In this document: positions 1 to 13,612 of the stretch, one piece after another
Numbering within the stretch: the stretch's first letter is position 1
Layout of the letters: each line of letters begins with the position of its first letter
Assembly: GCF_963584025.1 (NCBI RefSeq)
Contig: NC_083627.1
Location: 7,536,653 to 7,600,652, forward strand
Length of the DNA: 64,000 nt
Direction: 5' to 3'
Source of the DNA: Labrus mixtus
Lineage: Eukaryota; Chordata; Actinopteri; Labriformes; Labridae
The notes under the pieces: model-generated
Told to the model about the DNA's origin: nothing
What the model saw: only the letters and a program-made list of their open reading frames with translations
Database searches by the model: none
Translations under genes and position numbers: made by a program

Positions 1-180
1 AACAACAAGGCAATTCAAAGTGCTTCACACAAGACATCAAAAGCATCATGACAGAGGAAAGAAAAGAAACATTAAAATAGAACATAAAAAAAATCAAAAA
101 ATCAGTGGAATGATTAAATCTGAACACAAATGAAATTAATTGAAATAAATAAAGTAAAAATATAAAAAGAGTTAAAACTT
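1..180. repeat. possible interspersed repeat fragment, AT-rich
   Basis: The start resembles the end of common fish retroposons (a CAATTCAAAGTGCTTCACA-like phrase) and is followed by A-rich sequence. No coding sequence was recognised. From 180 to about 1540 there is AT-rich sequence with only short chance ORFs, and I see no supported gene there. Confidence 0.3.
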
Positions 181-1757
181 ACAGTGCAGAGCTGAGAGTT
201 TCAGCAGACCTGCAGTAACCCTGTAAAAACAACTCTTTCTTTCAAACAGGACTCCTTGTGGAAGAGAGCTCCCTTTACAACAGTCTTTCTGCAGACATCA
301 CATTTACTATTTTTTATAAACCTATTTCATACTTTTATCTTGACATTGTTCATTCATTACCAACTTCTCTGTAAACGTGTACTATTTTAGTCAATGGGTA
401 CGTGTGTGTATGTATTGCAGTAACAGCTTTTTATCTTTGCACAATAAATATACAAAATACTCAAAAAGATTATTTACAGTCCAGGCAGAGGGAGAAAACT
501 GAGCTTTTTTAAAGGGTGGCTGGTTGAATCCCCCTGATGAAACAAGCTGTTAGCTGTTCTTAATGACTACAAACAAAAATAAGATGGAAATGTTTCTTAT
601 TTTGTCCTACAATACAGTTGAGAAAAATGTATTCTGTATTTATGATCAAGTTTCTGATAGAGTTTCTTGTTTCATCTTATTTTGGCCAAGTCAATTCACA
701 AATCTTATTAAACTTCTGGTTCAAACACAGTTCTTCAGTAGGGACTTAAGTTGGGGATAGGAGGGTTGCTGGATAAAGTGCCAGTGTGCACTACGTCTTT
801 AAACTGGTAAGGTGCCAGTTCCCTTCCTGAGCACTGCCACGATGCCCATCAAACCCTGAACTGCTCAGGCACCCTTTAATGTGCAGCCCCCTCGCTTTGA
901 CATCTCTCCCTTTGAGCCTGTGTTCATAGGATCCTGTTTGTGCATGAGAGTGTATTCCAGTCGGTCTCAAGAGTGTAAAAGTAATTTCCTCTTGTGGGAT
1001 TATTAAGGATCTGCTCATCAGACTGCATGCTAAAAAAAAAGCAAATGTTCCATACTTGGTTAAGTGAACTTCTGATTTAAATTAGACAAAATTTCCTTCA
1101 GAATGAAAGTATCCACATCACTTCAAACTTTGATCACTAGAGGGATGAGAGGTTTGCATTTTAATAGTAACCTGGTACAACATCAAACCCAGTGGTTAAT
1201 TACATCTTCTGACCATTTCAATCTTAAACTGCTTTACTTCTTCCAAAGCAATGAGTGTATTTAACTCCAAATATGTGTGCAGGTAAAGTGATCTACAGGA
1301 ACAGATTAATGCCATGAGCCAAACTGCTTCACTAGTTATCAGGTTTTTCAAATTGCATGTGCTGCTGGAGCTTCATGGCTCTTCAAGCGTTGGGTAGTTG
1401 TCCCAGAAAAACCCCTTTAACTTTGGTTCTACAGAAACACTTCAGTACTGGTTATTCAAGCCGAGTACATTTACATCCCCAGAACAACCTTCTGCTTAAC
1501 GCATTTCTCTTCAGTCTAATCAAATCTTCAGACAGAAAGCACAAGAGTCATTCTATTGTCAACCGTTTATTTAAATACATCTGCGTAAAACAAAATTAAA
1601 GACGGTCTTCTCCTCCTCCATGACTCCGTCGACATCTGCGCTCCAGCTTGATCAACCACAGCTCGACCTGAAAGAAGAAAGAAATATTTGGTCAGCTGAG
1701 CCCGACTGAAAACAAACTCTTCAAAAAAAAAAAAAAGAGAATCTCTGGTCGTCTGAG

Positions 1758-1826
1758 CGTCTCAGTGCGCTGCGAGTAAAACTTCAGTTAGAATCAGACG
1801 AACCGAAAACTGAATCATCATCGACC
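1758..1826 (-). ncRNA. box C/D snoRNA, SNORD48-like
   Basis: Reading the minus strand, a C box ATGATGA (1821-1815) is followed by an internal D' CTGA (1797-1794) and a D box CTGA (1765-1762). The bases before the D box, CGCAGCGC-A-CTGA, match the SNORD48 D-box guide as I recall it except for one base. A short GTC/GAC terminal stem is possible. It sits inside the intron between host exons 1916-1958 and 1667, in the host orientation. The predicted role is guiding 2'-O-methylation of rRNA. Confidence 0.65.
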
Positions 1827-2410
1827 AAACTCAGAAACCAGAGCTGCAGGATCAGTTTATGCATCTCCACATTTTAACACCAACTACCCACATTCAAATA
1901 AACATCAGTACTTACAGCTGTTATTTTCACTGCTGATTTCCATCCAGCCAAGCGCGAGCTAAAAAACAAACACCAGATATGAATTAGTACCAACACGTGA
2001 CAAACGTCGAGCAGCGATCACAAACCAGGTTTATGGATGTTTTAAACTCATTTACTGCAATCATTTCCCAGAATGGAAAATCAATCATGGCAGCACACTT
2101 TGTCCAGCATGCTGCACAATCATGCATCTTACTGCCTTCATGGAGGTCATAATCCTGCATGTCATTTCAAGTCAACATGTGACCAGCAGAGGGTGACAGA
2201 GTCTGGATTGGAGAGTCTGTACGTCACAAACCCACAATTAGAAATGTTCCACACAGGAAGCACAATGGATTACAGTGAGAGTGAAACAGTTGTGACTCCC
2301 TGTGTTTCTGGAGCCTGCCTCAAGCAGACATGGTAAAAAAAAAATCACTGATCTGTAGTTTTATCTCAGTGAATCAAGTTTAAAACATCCATTCACTGGT
2401 GTGTCTTTGT

Positions 2411-2482
2411 GGTCAGTGCACTGTGAAGACATCTTCATGCTTTTGTCAGAGACTCTAGTCTAAGAAATCATCATCCCACAAA
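2411..2482 (-). ncRNA. box C/D snoRNA, SNORD52-like copy 2
   Basis: On the minus strand: C box ATGATGA (2474-2468), guide ending ACTAGAGTCT directly before D' CTGA, C'-like CATGAAGA, and D box CTGA (2416-2413) preceded by CACAGTGCA. The ends form a 7-bp terminal stem, TTTGTGG with CCACAAA, which is the normal C/D snoRNA architecture. It lies in the intron between exons 2527-2565 and 1916-1958. Both guide regions are shared with the snoRNA at 2643-2708, so the two are paralogous copies. Confidence 0.75.
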
Positions 2483-2642
2483 AATCAGCAGAGAGGACAG
2501 AGGCTTCTTTTATTTTTTAAACTTACCGAGAGGTGACGTCACATTCAGCTGCTCCGTTGTGGACACTGTGGTAAGAAGAGAAAACAGCCTAAGAACCAGT
2601 TCTACTCTGTGCAGTGTGTGGTGTTAATCCAGTAATCTGCAT

Positions 2643-2708
2643 GATCAGTGCACTGTGAAAGAGCATCACGGGTAATCAGAGACTCTAGTCTAGTGAATCA
2701 TCATTTAG
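2643..2708 (-). ncRNA. box C/D snoRNA, SNORD52-like copy 1
   Basis: On the minus strand: C box ATGATGA (2704-2698), a guide ACTAGAGTCT before D' CTGA (2679-2676), a C'-like CGTGATGC, and D box CTGA (2648-2645) preceded by CACAGTGCA. It lies in the intron between exons 2759-2836 and 2527-2565. The guides are the same as in the copy at 2411-2482 while the spacer between D' and D differs, as expected when function is kept after duplication. The SNORD52 name is a recollection, not a database match. Confidence 0.72.
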
Positions 2709-3349
2709 CAGGTTTTTTTTTGGATTCTGCAGCTCATCAGGGGTTCAGAGATACTCACCATCAGGTCACAGCTGCAGACTGATCTCACTCAGGAGGGATC
2801 CCAAAGGAGTGTGCAGGGATGAACTTCTGCAGCATCCTGAAACAACAGAGGGGTCAAAATCAGCAAATCATGTTTATGCAGCACGTGGTAGACGCCATTT
2901 TGTTTCCCTCTGTGCTATGCATTTAAATAAGTCTTAAAACTCCCTTATTTAACTCACAACTAATGCTACTGCAGAGATTGTATGATCGTGGTTTCCTAAA
3001 CATTTAGAGCAACCATTTCCTTAACTCACCTTGATCAAATCCGCTCTCTAATCCACCTGGAGATCCATTAATCATTGCTTAGAGAAACATCTCACAGGTT
3101 GAAGTCATCAAGTTTCTGCGCCTCCATTACAGTCTGGTCTATCTGCAGCCACACCACGTGGAGGCCATGGAGGGACCTGCGCAGGCGCTGTCGCTCGTTC
3201 CATCCCGCCCAGAGGAGAAATTAAAAAACCCTTTAAAAGGAGACTTAACATGTTCTACAGTTACACCTGGAGGTCTCCTAAAACTAACTTTACAGAGTTA
3301 AATCTCAATGTTTGCTGAAGAGCTTGTGGTTGCTGATCGGAGGGTTAAC

Positions 3350-3415
3350 CGAGAGGAAGAGACAGAGAAGTGGTCCGCTCACCCTTTTATATAAGCGGGG
3401 TCCTTAACAGCGCTA
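3350..3415 (-). promoter_or_regulatory. TATA-type promoter of the snoRNA host gene
   Basis: The minus strand reads TATATAAAAGGG at 3393-3382. About 25 bases downstream there is a pyrimidine tract (CTCTGTCTCTTCCTCTC, about 3370-3350) that suits a 5'TOP start. A TGACGTAG element, CRE-like, lies just upstream near 3415-3422. TATA plus TOP is usual for snoRNA and ribosomal-protein host genes. The exact start site is inferred. Confidence 0.55.
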
Positions 3416-4613
3416 CGTCATTTACGTTCCCTCTGCACTGCCTGTTTATTAATTGATTTCGTTCTTTATTCGACATTTTCAATCAATAAACAGGCATTTA
3501 AACTGTTGAATATTTCACACATTAATCCAAACATATTATCTAGATGAAAAAAAAAAAAATGTTACAACCAAAATTACCAGAAAACAACAATAGCGAAATA
3601 TATAGGCTACAATAACTTGAAATAGCCTAATCACAATGAAAGAGATCAGAATAAAATTGGGCGTCTCAAGTCTTTCAGAAAGTCTCAAGGCACATAACTT
3701 TTTTCCAAGTCATTTTTTTAATGCTTCAAAATTTGGAATAACTTTTAAAAATGTACATTTATGAACAGGCAATATCATTAACCTGTAAAAGTTTGGTTTT
3801 AAAACTTCGATTATTTTCGATACTACGGATTAACATTAATAGGCTATATCAGATATTAAAAACACGTTTGAAAAGCATCATGAAATGCAAAAGCCTAATT
3901 CACAGGTTAGCAAATACTGACGTTTCTCAGATCATTTGGCTTCTCAAAGTTACATTGACCTCTCGCAAACAGACAAATAGCAGAGGAGGAGAAGCTGTCT
4001 AAATTGCAGAAATACTTTGGCAACTTATTTGTGCAATTTATCAGTGTGCAGGACTCTGCCTGCAATCTTTGGTAATTAAAAACTAATTGATTACCCATTG
4101 TGAATTAGGGAACACTTCTAAATAGTTTCTGTGGTAAATAGTCTTAATAGTATCGTATCAAAGTTACATTTGACATAAACATGTAAATATACCAGATTTT
4201 AGACTAAATGCTAATTTACATCTGTTTCCATTTCCCTCGGCAGGTTGGTGGTTCCTACGCATACAAATGTACATAAATCCACAAAAACAAACAACAACAT
4301 AAACTGTACATTAGTTGACAGAGACACATTTATATAAAGCATAAGAAAACACACAAAAAAAACAAAAGGCTCTGTTCTTAACATTTTTCATATTCAACTT
4401 TTTCAAGCATTTTTTTAAAAACAGGCGTACAGAATTTAGTTGTGAGTACATCGTCTCAAAGGAATATAGTTGTTTGCTTTTTAACCAAGAGTTAGCGGAG
4501 ATGACTGATACAACTTTCTGTTTATATGTGCGATGAAATAACTTTTATACGTTTAATTAATTCATCAAACAAACAACCAATTAAATACAGACATAATATC
4601 TAAAATCTTGAAG

Positions 4614-4835
4614 AAGCGGGGCGACTGTGTCTCAGTTGGTAGAGTCGTCGCCTCTCAACCAGAAGGTCAAGGGTTTGATCCCCAGCTGAGCTACATGTCC
4701 GATGTGTCCTTGGGTAAGACACTAAACCCAGCATTGCTCCCGCTGCTTCGGTGGCGGTGTATGAATGGATTAGTGTTGTACTTACTCTCTGATGTACGTC
4801 GCTTTGGATAAAAGCGTCTGCTAAGTGAATTGTAA
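4614..4835 (+). repeat. tRNA-derived SINE
   Basis: The head is tRNA-like: TCAGTTGGTAGAGTCGTCGC (A-box region) and a B-box-like GGGTTTGATCC. It is followed by the SINE body and the phrase CTTTGGATAAAAGCGTCTGC near the 3' end. The same tail occurs at 26305-26367. It is not a functional tRNA gene because the cloverleaf is degraded and the sequence continues into the SINE body. Confidence 0.8.
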
Positions 4836-5283
4836 CAAGAAGCAGAAAGAGCAATAATTCTGTATAATCTGCCGTCTTCCATAAAACATTTAAAAACAAA
4901 ACATATAATTAAATTAAATTAAAATGAAACAGCTGCAGGCCAACACAGCCAATCACATCCCACCATAAATTCCTGTTACCATTAATTTTATACCACCCAA
5001 AGAAGATCACAAAATGATCACCCGTCACAAAATAAAAAAACATAATAAACACATTTTAGAATATTTCCTCGACCTGCTGGCTTTCATAGTTTTCTTATTT
5101 TACGGTTGATTAATCTACTAAGCTGGTATCATGACTACTTTAAATAACCAGAACTGTGTGTCACCTTTAAAAACATTTACTGTACTTTTAAATAAAAAAT
5201 AAAAGCATGAATTAAACTACGTTAAAAAGGCCTTTTCACCATTTTGGCATTTGAATTGTTGTTAAACAATTATTTTTTAATGT

Positions 5284-5405
5284 TATTGTTTTTTTTGCCT
5301 TTATTGCACAGGACAGGAAATGTCGGGAGGAGAGCGTGGGGGACGACATGCAGCAAAGGGCAGAGGTCGGATTCGAACCCACAGTCACTGTGACCAGGGG
5401 GCGGG
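5284..5405 (-). repeat. tRNA-derived SINE fragment
   Basis: On the minus strand a B-box-like GGTTCGAATCC lies next to a tail with GCATGTCGTCCCC and CCTGTCCTGTGC. This matches the layout of the SINE family at 51969-52190, 54066-54318 and 47027-47195. The tRNA-like head is truncated. Confidence 0.5.
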
Positions 5406-6287
5406 TGACAGGGATACATATTCAGGAATCAAGAAGTACAAATGCGAAAATTAAGAAAATAAATAATTTTGCTTCGTGGATCTGGGGTTTGTCATTTTGG
5501 AAGGTTAACATCCACCCTGACTTCAATCAACCAAACAATATGACGCCTACCCAGAATCACATCTCCCACCTGTCTAAACTGATTTTTCACGCTTTTTAAT
5601 ATTTCATAATTTTACAACTGCCAGATGTCGTAGAAACATCTGCACACGGGGCGCGTCACCGCCAGGCCCAGCGGCGATTCTAGAGTCTGTTGGCGCCCTA
5701 AGCAAAAATTCATTGGGGGGCCCTCTTACCAGCACCTGTTTCCCAACGCTTACTCGTCTTCCTCTCTCTCTCTCTTTTTTTTTATTCAGTCCCTGACTGA
5801 TAGTTCCCTTTAATTTTTGCCTTCGGTGACTTTCATTGATTTTCAAATGTTGGTTTTCAAATAAAAAATGTATGCCACGCTTAGCAGGGCAACGAGAGGG
5901 AGCGCTGTCAGATGGGAGGTATCCTGTCATTGCAAAACTTTTTGCACATTTTTAACCACTGCTTGGGGCCCCTGGCCTCTACTGGCCTAGGGCCCAAAGC
6001 AGCGCCTCTGGCCTGGCCACCGATGCTCCACAATTATCATTTTTTAAGAGCTCATAAAAAAAGAGTTAAGAATCATTTTTCACCTTAATTATGACAGAGA
6101 TGACAGAGAGAAACCAATCAAACCAAAAGGATATATTTATTTCAGGCCCACCCCTCCATTGGTCCCCGGGGCAGCCAGTCCCATTCCCCCCCCCCCCCTC
6201 CTCTAAGAGACGCCCATGCTGGCTAACACACCCGGAACTCACTCTCACTGCTGCCGTCGTCACTGAGGTCAGGTACACGGAGCGAAG

Positions 6288-8042
6288 ATGGCGACCGCCT
6301 ACGAGAGATACAATTTGTAAGTACAAATGCTGAAATTCACGCTTTTTTAAAACCGTCCTTCTCACGGTTGAACGATTTAAATTGAAGCCGAGGGAGCGAG
6401 CTGACGACCGGGGGCGTAAGCGGGGCTGTCGGTCAGACGGAACCGGCTTGATCGCTCGTGTTGTCGGATGACACAGCGGCTGAAGTTCGCTGACAGGTCT
6501 GAGCTGGTGGAGCAGGAAGCAGCCAAGTTTCTCTCCACAGTCATTCATTATCAAGTGTACACGCTGCCACGTTCACAAGGAGCTGTGCACGGCAGCTTTG
6601 TAACTCTTTAAAGAAGAGGCTTGATGTTCTGTAGGGACGTAGGAAGTAGAGCCGCAACAACAACACCTGTTTTTTTTTTTTTTTTTTTTTTTATCAACTT
6701 CGATTCAATATCGAGATCAGCTTCGATACCGTGTGCAATATAGACAGTGTGCAGACGTTATCCTGCAATTTATGGGGGTTAAAATCAAGAAATAAGCTTA
6801 CATCAGGTGTCTAGGACTTCTATTTGTGTCACCCTGGTATTGAAACATGGATCCATATGGTTTCAATTTGACTGGTCTCAAATGGAAGATTACAATTCTG
6901 GTGTTGTTACAAACCCTCTATTTGTATGATCCAGGTCAAAGTTAGAGACGCACCGATTGGGAGGATCAGGGCCAATGCCGATACAGATGTTTGTTTTGTG
7001 ACCTCTTTTGTAAGGCTCCCACAGTGCCACCATTTTTTTTTCTTTCTCATGTTTGACGATGAAAACAGGTCAGGTGACTTCATCTACCCAGTAAATAACC
7101 TCAGGAGTGAGGTGCACGAGATGTCGGCGTTAAATTGATCTGACACAACAAGTAAACATCGGTTACAGACGTTGTCTCGTTGCCACGTCGTTTGCCGATA
7201 TCTGTGAGCAGGGCCGATATCTGCAGATCCCGATGTTGAACCGATGCATCGGTGTATCCCCTGACAAAGTCAACGTGTTTTGATACCTGTTTCAGTAACG
7301 CAGCACCAAAACGGAGGTCTGTCCTAGGAACCTAGTGTTGGGGCGATTCCAACAGAAGTGCAAGAAAACTCCTACGTTGGCTACGTTTTGTCTAGATTGC
7401 ACAAATACGTCGGCAAGCAACCAACCAACGTGTTTGTGGGTAAGAATCAAAAAATAAAACATAAAAAGGATCCACGCCGTGTCTTTGCAGCTCCGGTGCG
7501 TTCTCTGGAGAACAAAGGCCCGACGAAGATCTTTGAGATCGAGACGTTCAAGTTGAAGTCGTTTTATCAAACGTGTTCGTGCAATTCAGAGGAAATAAAA
7601 CGACGTGCACTTTAAATGACACCATGCTGACCGTCTTAATTGCCCAAAAAACGTTGGAAATGTTCAGCTGCACAATTATGTTCTTATTTAAACTTATTTG
7701 TGCAGTTTAAACAGTGCTCTCGCTCTCTCTCCCCCTCGCTCTCCCTCTCTCTCCCACTCTCTCTCTCTCTTTCTCTCTCTCTCGCTCTCTCTCTTGCTCT
7801 CCCTCTCTCTCTCTCCCCCTCTGTCTCTCTCCCTCTCTTTCTCTCTCCCTCTCTCCTTCTCTCTCTCTCTATTTCTCTCTCTCTCTCCCTCTCTCTCTCT
7901 CCCCCTCTGTCTCTCTCCCTCTCTTTCTCTCTCCCCCTCTCCTTCTCTCTCTCTCTCTTTCTCTCTCTCTCTCGCTCTCTTGCTCTCTCTCTTTCTCTCC
8001 CTCTCTCTCTCTCCCCCTCTTTCTCTCTCCCTCTCTCTCCTG

Positions 8043-8073
<31 letters not shown>

Positions 8074-8079
8074 GCTCTC

Positions 8080-8111
<32 letters not shown>

Positions 8112-11100
8112 ACCTTTAAAATGATGAATGCTTTAAAATACGTAGTGTCCAAAAGTATCAGAGTGTTGAACATTTAGTCAACCTTAGCAGCAGGTTGTTG
8201 AACGCTGTGACTTTGTTTTATGTTATTTGACCTATTTTTGAAGATGTTTTCATGAAACGTATCCAGGTGTGACGTCGACATATTGTGACCTTTTGCCGTC
8301 GGCTGTTCTTGAACTGTACCTTTTCCTGAAGTCGACACATCTATATGTACTTTTTACCCGACACACCCTTTATTAAAAGCAGGTCACCCACCCAGTCTTA
8401 CCTGTCTGTCCAACCCGTCACTGTCTGCACTGAGTCAGCTGACCCACCAGTGTTTGGGCTTTGTTTAAAGTGGCCTCACCTCTGCAGCTCACCTGGTCGG
8501 TATGAAATGGGTTAAACACTGAGTTAGTGTTGGTAGTCTCTGCAGTATTAAAACTGGTCTCAGGAATGCTTAGTTGGTCTGGATTATGGAGGGAAACAAA
8601 GGAGTGTTTGTGTGTTGGTGTGTGTGTGTGAACATCACCCCGAGCCGCAGACGTCACCGCGGCTCAACACGAGGTCCTGTTTTCATTCGAGGCTCAGTGT
8701 GTTACTCAAGCAGCTGCCGCGTTGAACTGTGATTCACAGTTCTGCGTTGATGGCGGGTTCAGTTTGTTATGTAACTGATTCCACAAAGGAAGCGACCATC
8801 CATCCACACACACGGGGAGGTTCGCCGTAAAAGCTTTACATCCGGAGACAGTCAGGAAACATTCAGATGTGCTTCCAGCTTTCATTTCAGAAATCGTTAA
8901 CTTGACCTGGATCGCTTCCAGGTCTCTCTGTCTGAGCATCCTGCAGAAGTCGCTCTCTATCAGAAACCACCCTCTGCTGCTCATGCAATCCTGGGATTAA
9001 GTTGTGAAAATGTTTAATACTTTGATACTTATTACATGTGTTCTTAAAGGACACCATTTCAGATTTGTTGAAGTGTTGAAGCTTTAACAAAAATTAAGAT
9101 CTTCAGTTTTATTTTTTAGCCACAAGGGAGAGAGTCCGATTTAAATTCACAGGTTGACAAATACTAACACTTCTCTCCAGTTCCTTTTGGTGTCTCATCA
9201 GGATGCAAAAGTTTTGTTCATGTCTCTTACAAACAGACCGAGAGCAGAGGAGCTGACGAAATTGCGCAAATACGTTGGCACGATTGTTGCCGGTATGCAG
9301 AAAACAAAGTACTCGATATCAGGTGTCTAGGACTTTGAATTAAAAAGGGTATCAATCAAGCCGCAACCTCCACTGTTGGAGAATAAGGCTGATGCTGAAT
9401 GCCTTGAGTGTCCACTAGAGGCTGGCTGCAGAAGCACTGGAACCCATTCTAAAAGCCTGTTTTGACAGCAGAGATTATCATGTCTACATCCTGGTTCAAA
9501 AAAAACAAATAGGTGTCTCGATGGACACGCTGTACGTGAATGTTCTGATGACTCATTCGTTTTGATTGGATGAAGGGTAAGAGTTATTCACAATAAGGCG
9601 TGTAGCTGACTTGATTGACAGGTGGGCGCGGTGTAACGGTTTGTCAGGAGGTTTAAAACCCGCCTCAGCGCTCAGCCTGTCGTCAGACTGAGACAGCATT
9701 TCATCACTCAGGCTTCTTAATGTTTACAGTCTGTGGTATCACTACAGTCACACAAACCTATTCCTGAGTTTGATTCCTGGCCGGTGTTTGTTTTCTTAAA
9801 CCTATCCGTCCACGTGTCACCCTGTCGATCTGTGCGCTGACTCAGATATGCAGAAATAATATTCAAAATGTGACGGGGGGAAGTGGAAAATAAGGGCTGA
9901 GCTCCTTCTGCATTTTGATGTGCTTTAATGTGACATATGTTCAAACTCACAAGTGGTCAAACAGAGGGATGTTCTGCTCCTCTGATCTTTGTCCTCCTAC
10001 AGGATATCCTCTCTAACACATCGGAGTGAAAGAGTGATTGCAGAGCTGTAACTGTTCATTGTGACGTCTCCTTTCTTGTCTTTTAGGCACATTACCCCGG
10101 AGAAGTTCTTCATCGAGGCGTGCGATGAGGGAGCTGATGCTGTTCTGGCCATCGACAGGGTCTCTAATGAGATGACCCTCACAGGTAGACAGCCACTCGT
10201 ACACTCCATTAATGTGTCTTAAAGAGACAGAGGACATGAGAAGCACGATGCGCCGAGAATTAAAGTGCTGCGCGTCCCTCCTGTCTCTATGACGACAGAC
10301 GCTGTATGACCGACACGTCTCCGTTGCTTTTTACTGCATGTTTTATATTTTTGAGATTGATTTTTGCCCGATCAGATATAAACAAAGAGGATGTGGGTAC
10401 GAGAAAAAAAATACGGGGAGTATAAATACATTTGGAGAACAGCGGCGGTGACATCAGCAGCGCCTTTCTGAGAAGTTGAACGATTTTTAACTTGAGCACT
10501 CAGAAGGCAGAGCGCTCTGAGAAAAAGATGCAGGGTGCTGCTCTTCTTCTCTGGGCGTTCATTTGCAACCGTCCTCATTGAAAACAGCTGAAAAAAAGAC
10601 GCTGGCGCTCTGAAAAAAAAAAATGCTAGGTGAACGCGGGGCCTGAGAGTCGAAGCACGTGGCTGGAAGTTTGTGAAATTAAAAGTTTCATTCTGAGAGA
10701 TTCTATAAAGCCTGTTACCTTTTCACACATCATGCTGCTTTCACAGGTAAAAAAGACGTCCCTCTGTCGGCGGTCACCCGGCCCATCTGTGGCATCATGG
10801 GAACCATCCGTCTGGTGGCAGGTCGGTACAGTCGAGTTTCATCATCATCATCTGTGGAAGTGTTTATAATCAAACCGCTGTGACTGATGGCGTCCTCGCC
10901 TCACAGGTATGTACCTGATCGTCATCACCAGGAAGAGGAACGTGGGCAGCCTGCTGGGTCACGCTGTGTGGAAGGCCGTGGACTTTGACGTGATCTCTTA
11001 TAAGAAGACGGTGCTGCACCTCTCAGAGATCCAGGTCAGTGAGAGACGGGTCGCTCAGCTGGGCGAGCGAGAGCGCGGTATACAGATGTTTACACAGCCC

Positions 11101-13612
11101 TTTGATATCAGCTGCATGTCATCCCAAATCGCTCCACGCCGTGCGTCCCAATTCTCTTCAGCTCTCACGACACATGAAGGTCAAAACATGGACGATATCT
11201 GGGCGGGCCGACCATTTTTATTTTGCCATATTTTTTTTATATATCGCTATCCGGGATCAATGAGCAAGTGGCTGAACTCCCCTCAGAGTTTTTCTGCATT
11301 TTTCAGAGATTAAAAGCAAGAATTGAAGGACTGTTTGTTGCTGCCTAGGATGTGTATTTGTGTTGCCTTGGTAACCAGGTCTGAATATGGATTACATTTA
11401 TTAGAATCCTATCAACGTTTGAAATTCTGGTATTGCGGCTATCTTACTGCAAAACCATTTCTGCAACACGCAAAGACATTTTTTAAGTTTAATAAGAAAC
11501 TCGTCCTTTCTCCTGCATGTCTCTCTCGCTCTCGCTCTCTCTCTCTCTCTCTCTCGCCCGCCCGCGTCACACTGTTTGTTGTCTTCATCTGATGATATAA
11601 CAACCACACACTGTTCTGTCCAGGTGTTTGTGTGACAGTCTGACGGTCAGACGCCTCATGTTTCAGTCTGGATCAATGTGTAGGATCTGATTTCAGGGAA
11701 GCAGGCGGTGAATTATTCATCGGCTTCTGCTCCCGGTTTGTTGACACTAAAAGAGCAGCAGCGTTAACACGTGGCTCATTCATGAAAAAACACTTTTCTG
11801 CAGTGTAGAAAAACAACAACAATAGACAACGGAGCTTTCATCCAGCCGGTCGTAGATCTAACCTGTGATTTCTGGTAAATCTGTCGTGTGAGGGACAGTG
11901 GAGCTTCACTCTGTGTGCTAACTGGATTAGCATCCTGATCCTATTAGAAGCTGAAAAAACACGACATGCACGCCGTTTGTTTCCTAAATGAAGAGCTGGT
12001 AAGAGAGTCGATGATCTCCAGCAGCAGCAGCAGCACAGCTTTTAAAAAAAAAAAAAAAAAATGAAAGACTGACCCTCGCGGTGCCCTGTAGTCACTGTAT
12101 TTACACCTGTCAGCTTTAAATTCCAGAGCAGCAGCGGCACGTCAGCAGCTTAAGCCGGGCGTACACTGCATGATGTCGGCCCAATTTAGACCTGAATTCT
12201 GAGTGCTGCAGCTCATTTTGGAGCCAGGATGAATCGTGTGACGTCACTCGTGTGTCGATTGTGAGAACGAGAGAGAGAGTGTGTGTTTGAGCCGTACATG
12301 TGAGACAACTGAAATACACTCATTTACGACTTCATCCTCCGTCTGTGGGAGTTTTCTATTGACGCTGTCCTCGGGGTGGGAATCACCAATCACCAGAGAC
12401 CCCGCGATACGATATCGTCACCACACTTGAGTCATGATAGGATATTATTGCGATTTTAAACATTTGCGACATTCTGAGAATTGCATATCACATACAGACA
12501 AGTACATGTTGCCCGTTTTAACTTTTTGAACTGCGGATTGCGTCCACAAAATTCAACTACATCAATAACTGTTTAGTCAAATAAGCAAACAATCTCAGTC
12601 TATTCATCTCACTTCTGTCTTTTTATTTCTACACAATGCGAGTCAGGCCCACCGACTGACCATCACTGTGTGAAGTCAAACCCTGTAGAAGGCCGCACGC
12701 TCCTCACAACCTGAACTTTGTAGTATTTTTCAGTCTAATTGAACGTAACTGAGCTCAAACATGTACGGACGACTGAACAATGGCCTTCAGCTTGTTCAAA
12801 ATGAATCGTGTAACCTCTTCAGCAATTTCAAATCAAAAGAGAATATTTGCTGTTAGTACGATAGAAATGTGGATACTCGGGCGGCCATGAGACGAGATAA
12901 TATCGCCATGTAAAATGTCGCAACGCTAAGCTGTATCGATTTTTTCCCCACCTCCCCTCCGTCCTGATTTCACTCGTACAGTTTGAGCTCTGAGGTCGTG
13001 CCTGACGATCTCGACTGCACGGATACTTGACCCGTATTATTGAGCAGTTAAGACTGTTCTCTCTCTCTCTCTTTGTCTTGTGGCAGCTTTTTGTTGTTTT
13101 CTTTAAAGCTTCTGTCATCTTTGTCTTATGTTTGACTTTTCTTGTTTAAAAAAACAACAAAGTATTGAAGATGTGAGTGAACCTGTCGGTCTGCTTCTTC
13201 AGTCTGAACGCGTGTTGTGTTTCCTCTCCAGTCTCAGGAGAACAAGACGTTCCTGTCCATGATCAACAACGTGCTGACCACGGACGGATTCTACTTCTGC
13301 ACCGACTTCGACCTCACACACACTCTGCAGAGACTCGCCAACACCAGCCCCGACTTCCACGAGATGAGTCTGCTGGAGCGGGTGAGACGGCGAGGACATA
13401 CTTCTTTTAAATACCTCGTGAACACCCGTTCATTCAGGCGTTTGTCAGAACAGACGGGGGAAACTCAAACGTGTGACGGTCTCATCAGCCGCTCTGATCG
13501 TCACTTTGTTAATGAGATGATTTTAATCAGAGAGTTTCTTTCTGTTTTCAGGCGGATCAGAGATTTGTGTGGAACGGAAACCTGCTGAGGGAGCTTGCTG
13601 CACAGCCAGAGG

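Larger units (their letters stand above)
1545..3370 (-). ncRNA. snoRNA host gene, SNHG32 (C6orf48)-like
   Basis: A spliced minus-strand transcript is outlined by paired splice sites: exons at 2759-2836, 2527-2565 and 1916-1958, and a last exon beginning at 1667 that ends just past an AATAAA at 1566-1571. Each internal exon has a CAG or TAG acceptor and a GTAAGT- or GTGAGT-like donor. Exons are tiny (39-78 nt) and three introns carry box C/D snoRNAs, the hallmark of snoRNA host genes in vertebrates. Upstream lie a TATA box and a pyrimidine-rich start region, as in 5'TOP host genes. The first exon or exons between about 2900 and 3370 are not firmly placed; possible donors are near 3295 and 3103. 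I name it SNHG32-like because one snoRNA shares its D-box guide with SNORD48 and the other two look SNORD52-like, and the human gene hosts those two. That naming rests on memory of snoRNA sequences. The exons contain no long ORF. Confidence 0.7.

Noticed and set aside
4619..4690. Possible tRNA gene
   Set aside because: A- and B-box-like sequences exist, but the sequence continues into a known SINE-type body with copies elsewhere in the window.
6066..6554. 162-aa minus-strand ORF
   Set aside because: It overlaps the sacm1l promoter and first exon on the other strand and has no recognisable domain or splice context.
7640..8177. Long overlapping ORFs on both strands of 136-159 aa
   Set aside because: They are translations of a CT low-complexity tract giving Ser/Leu or Arg/Glu runs, with no gene signals.
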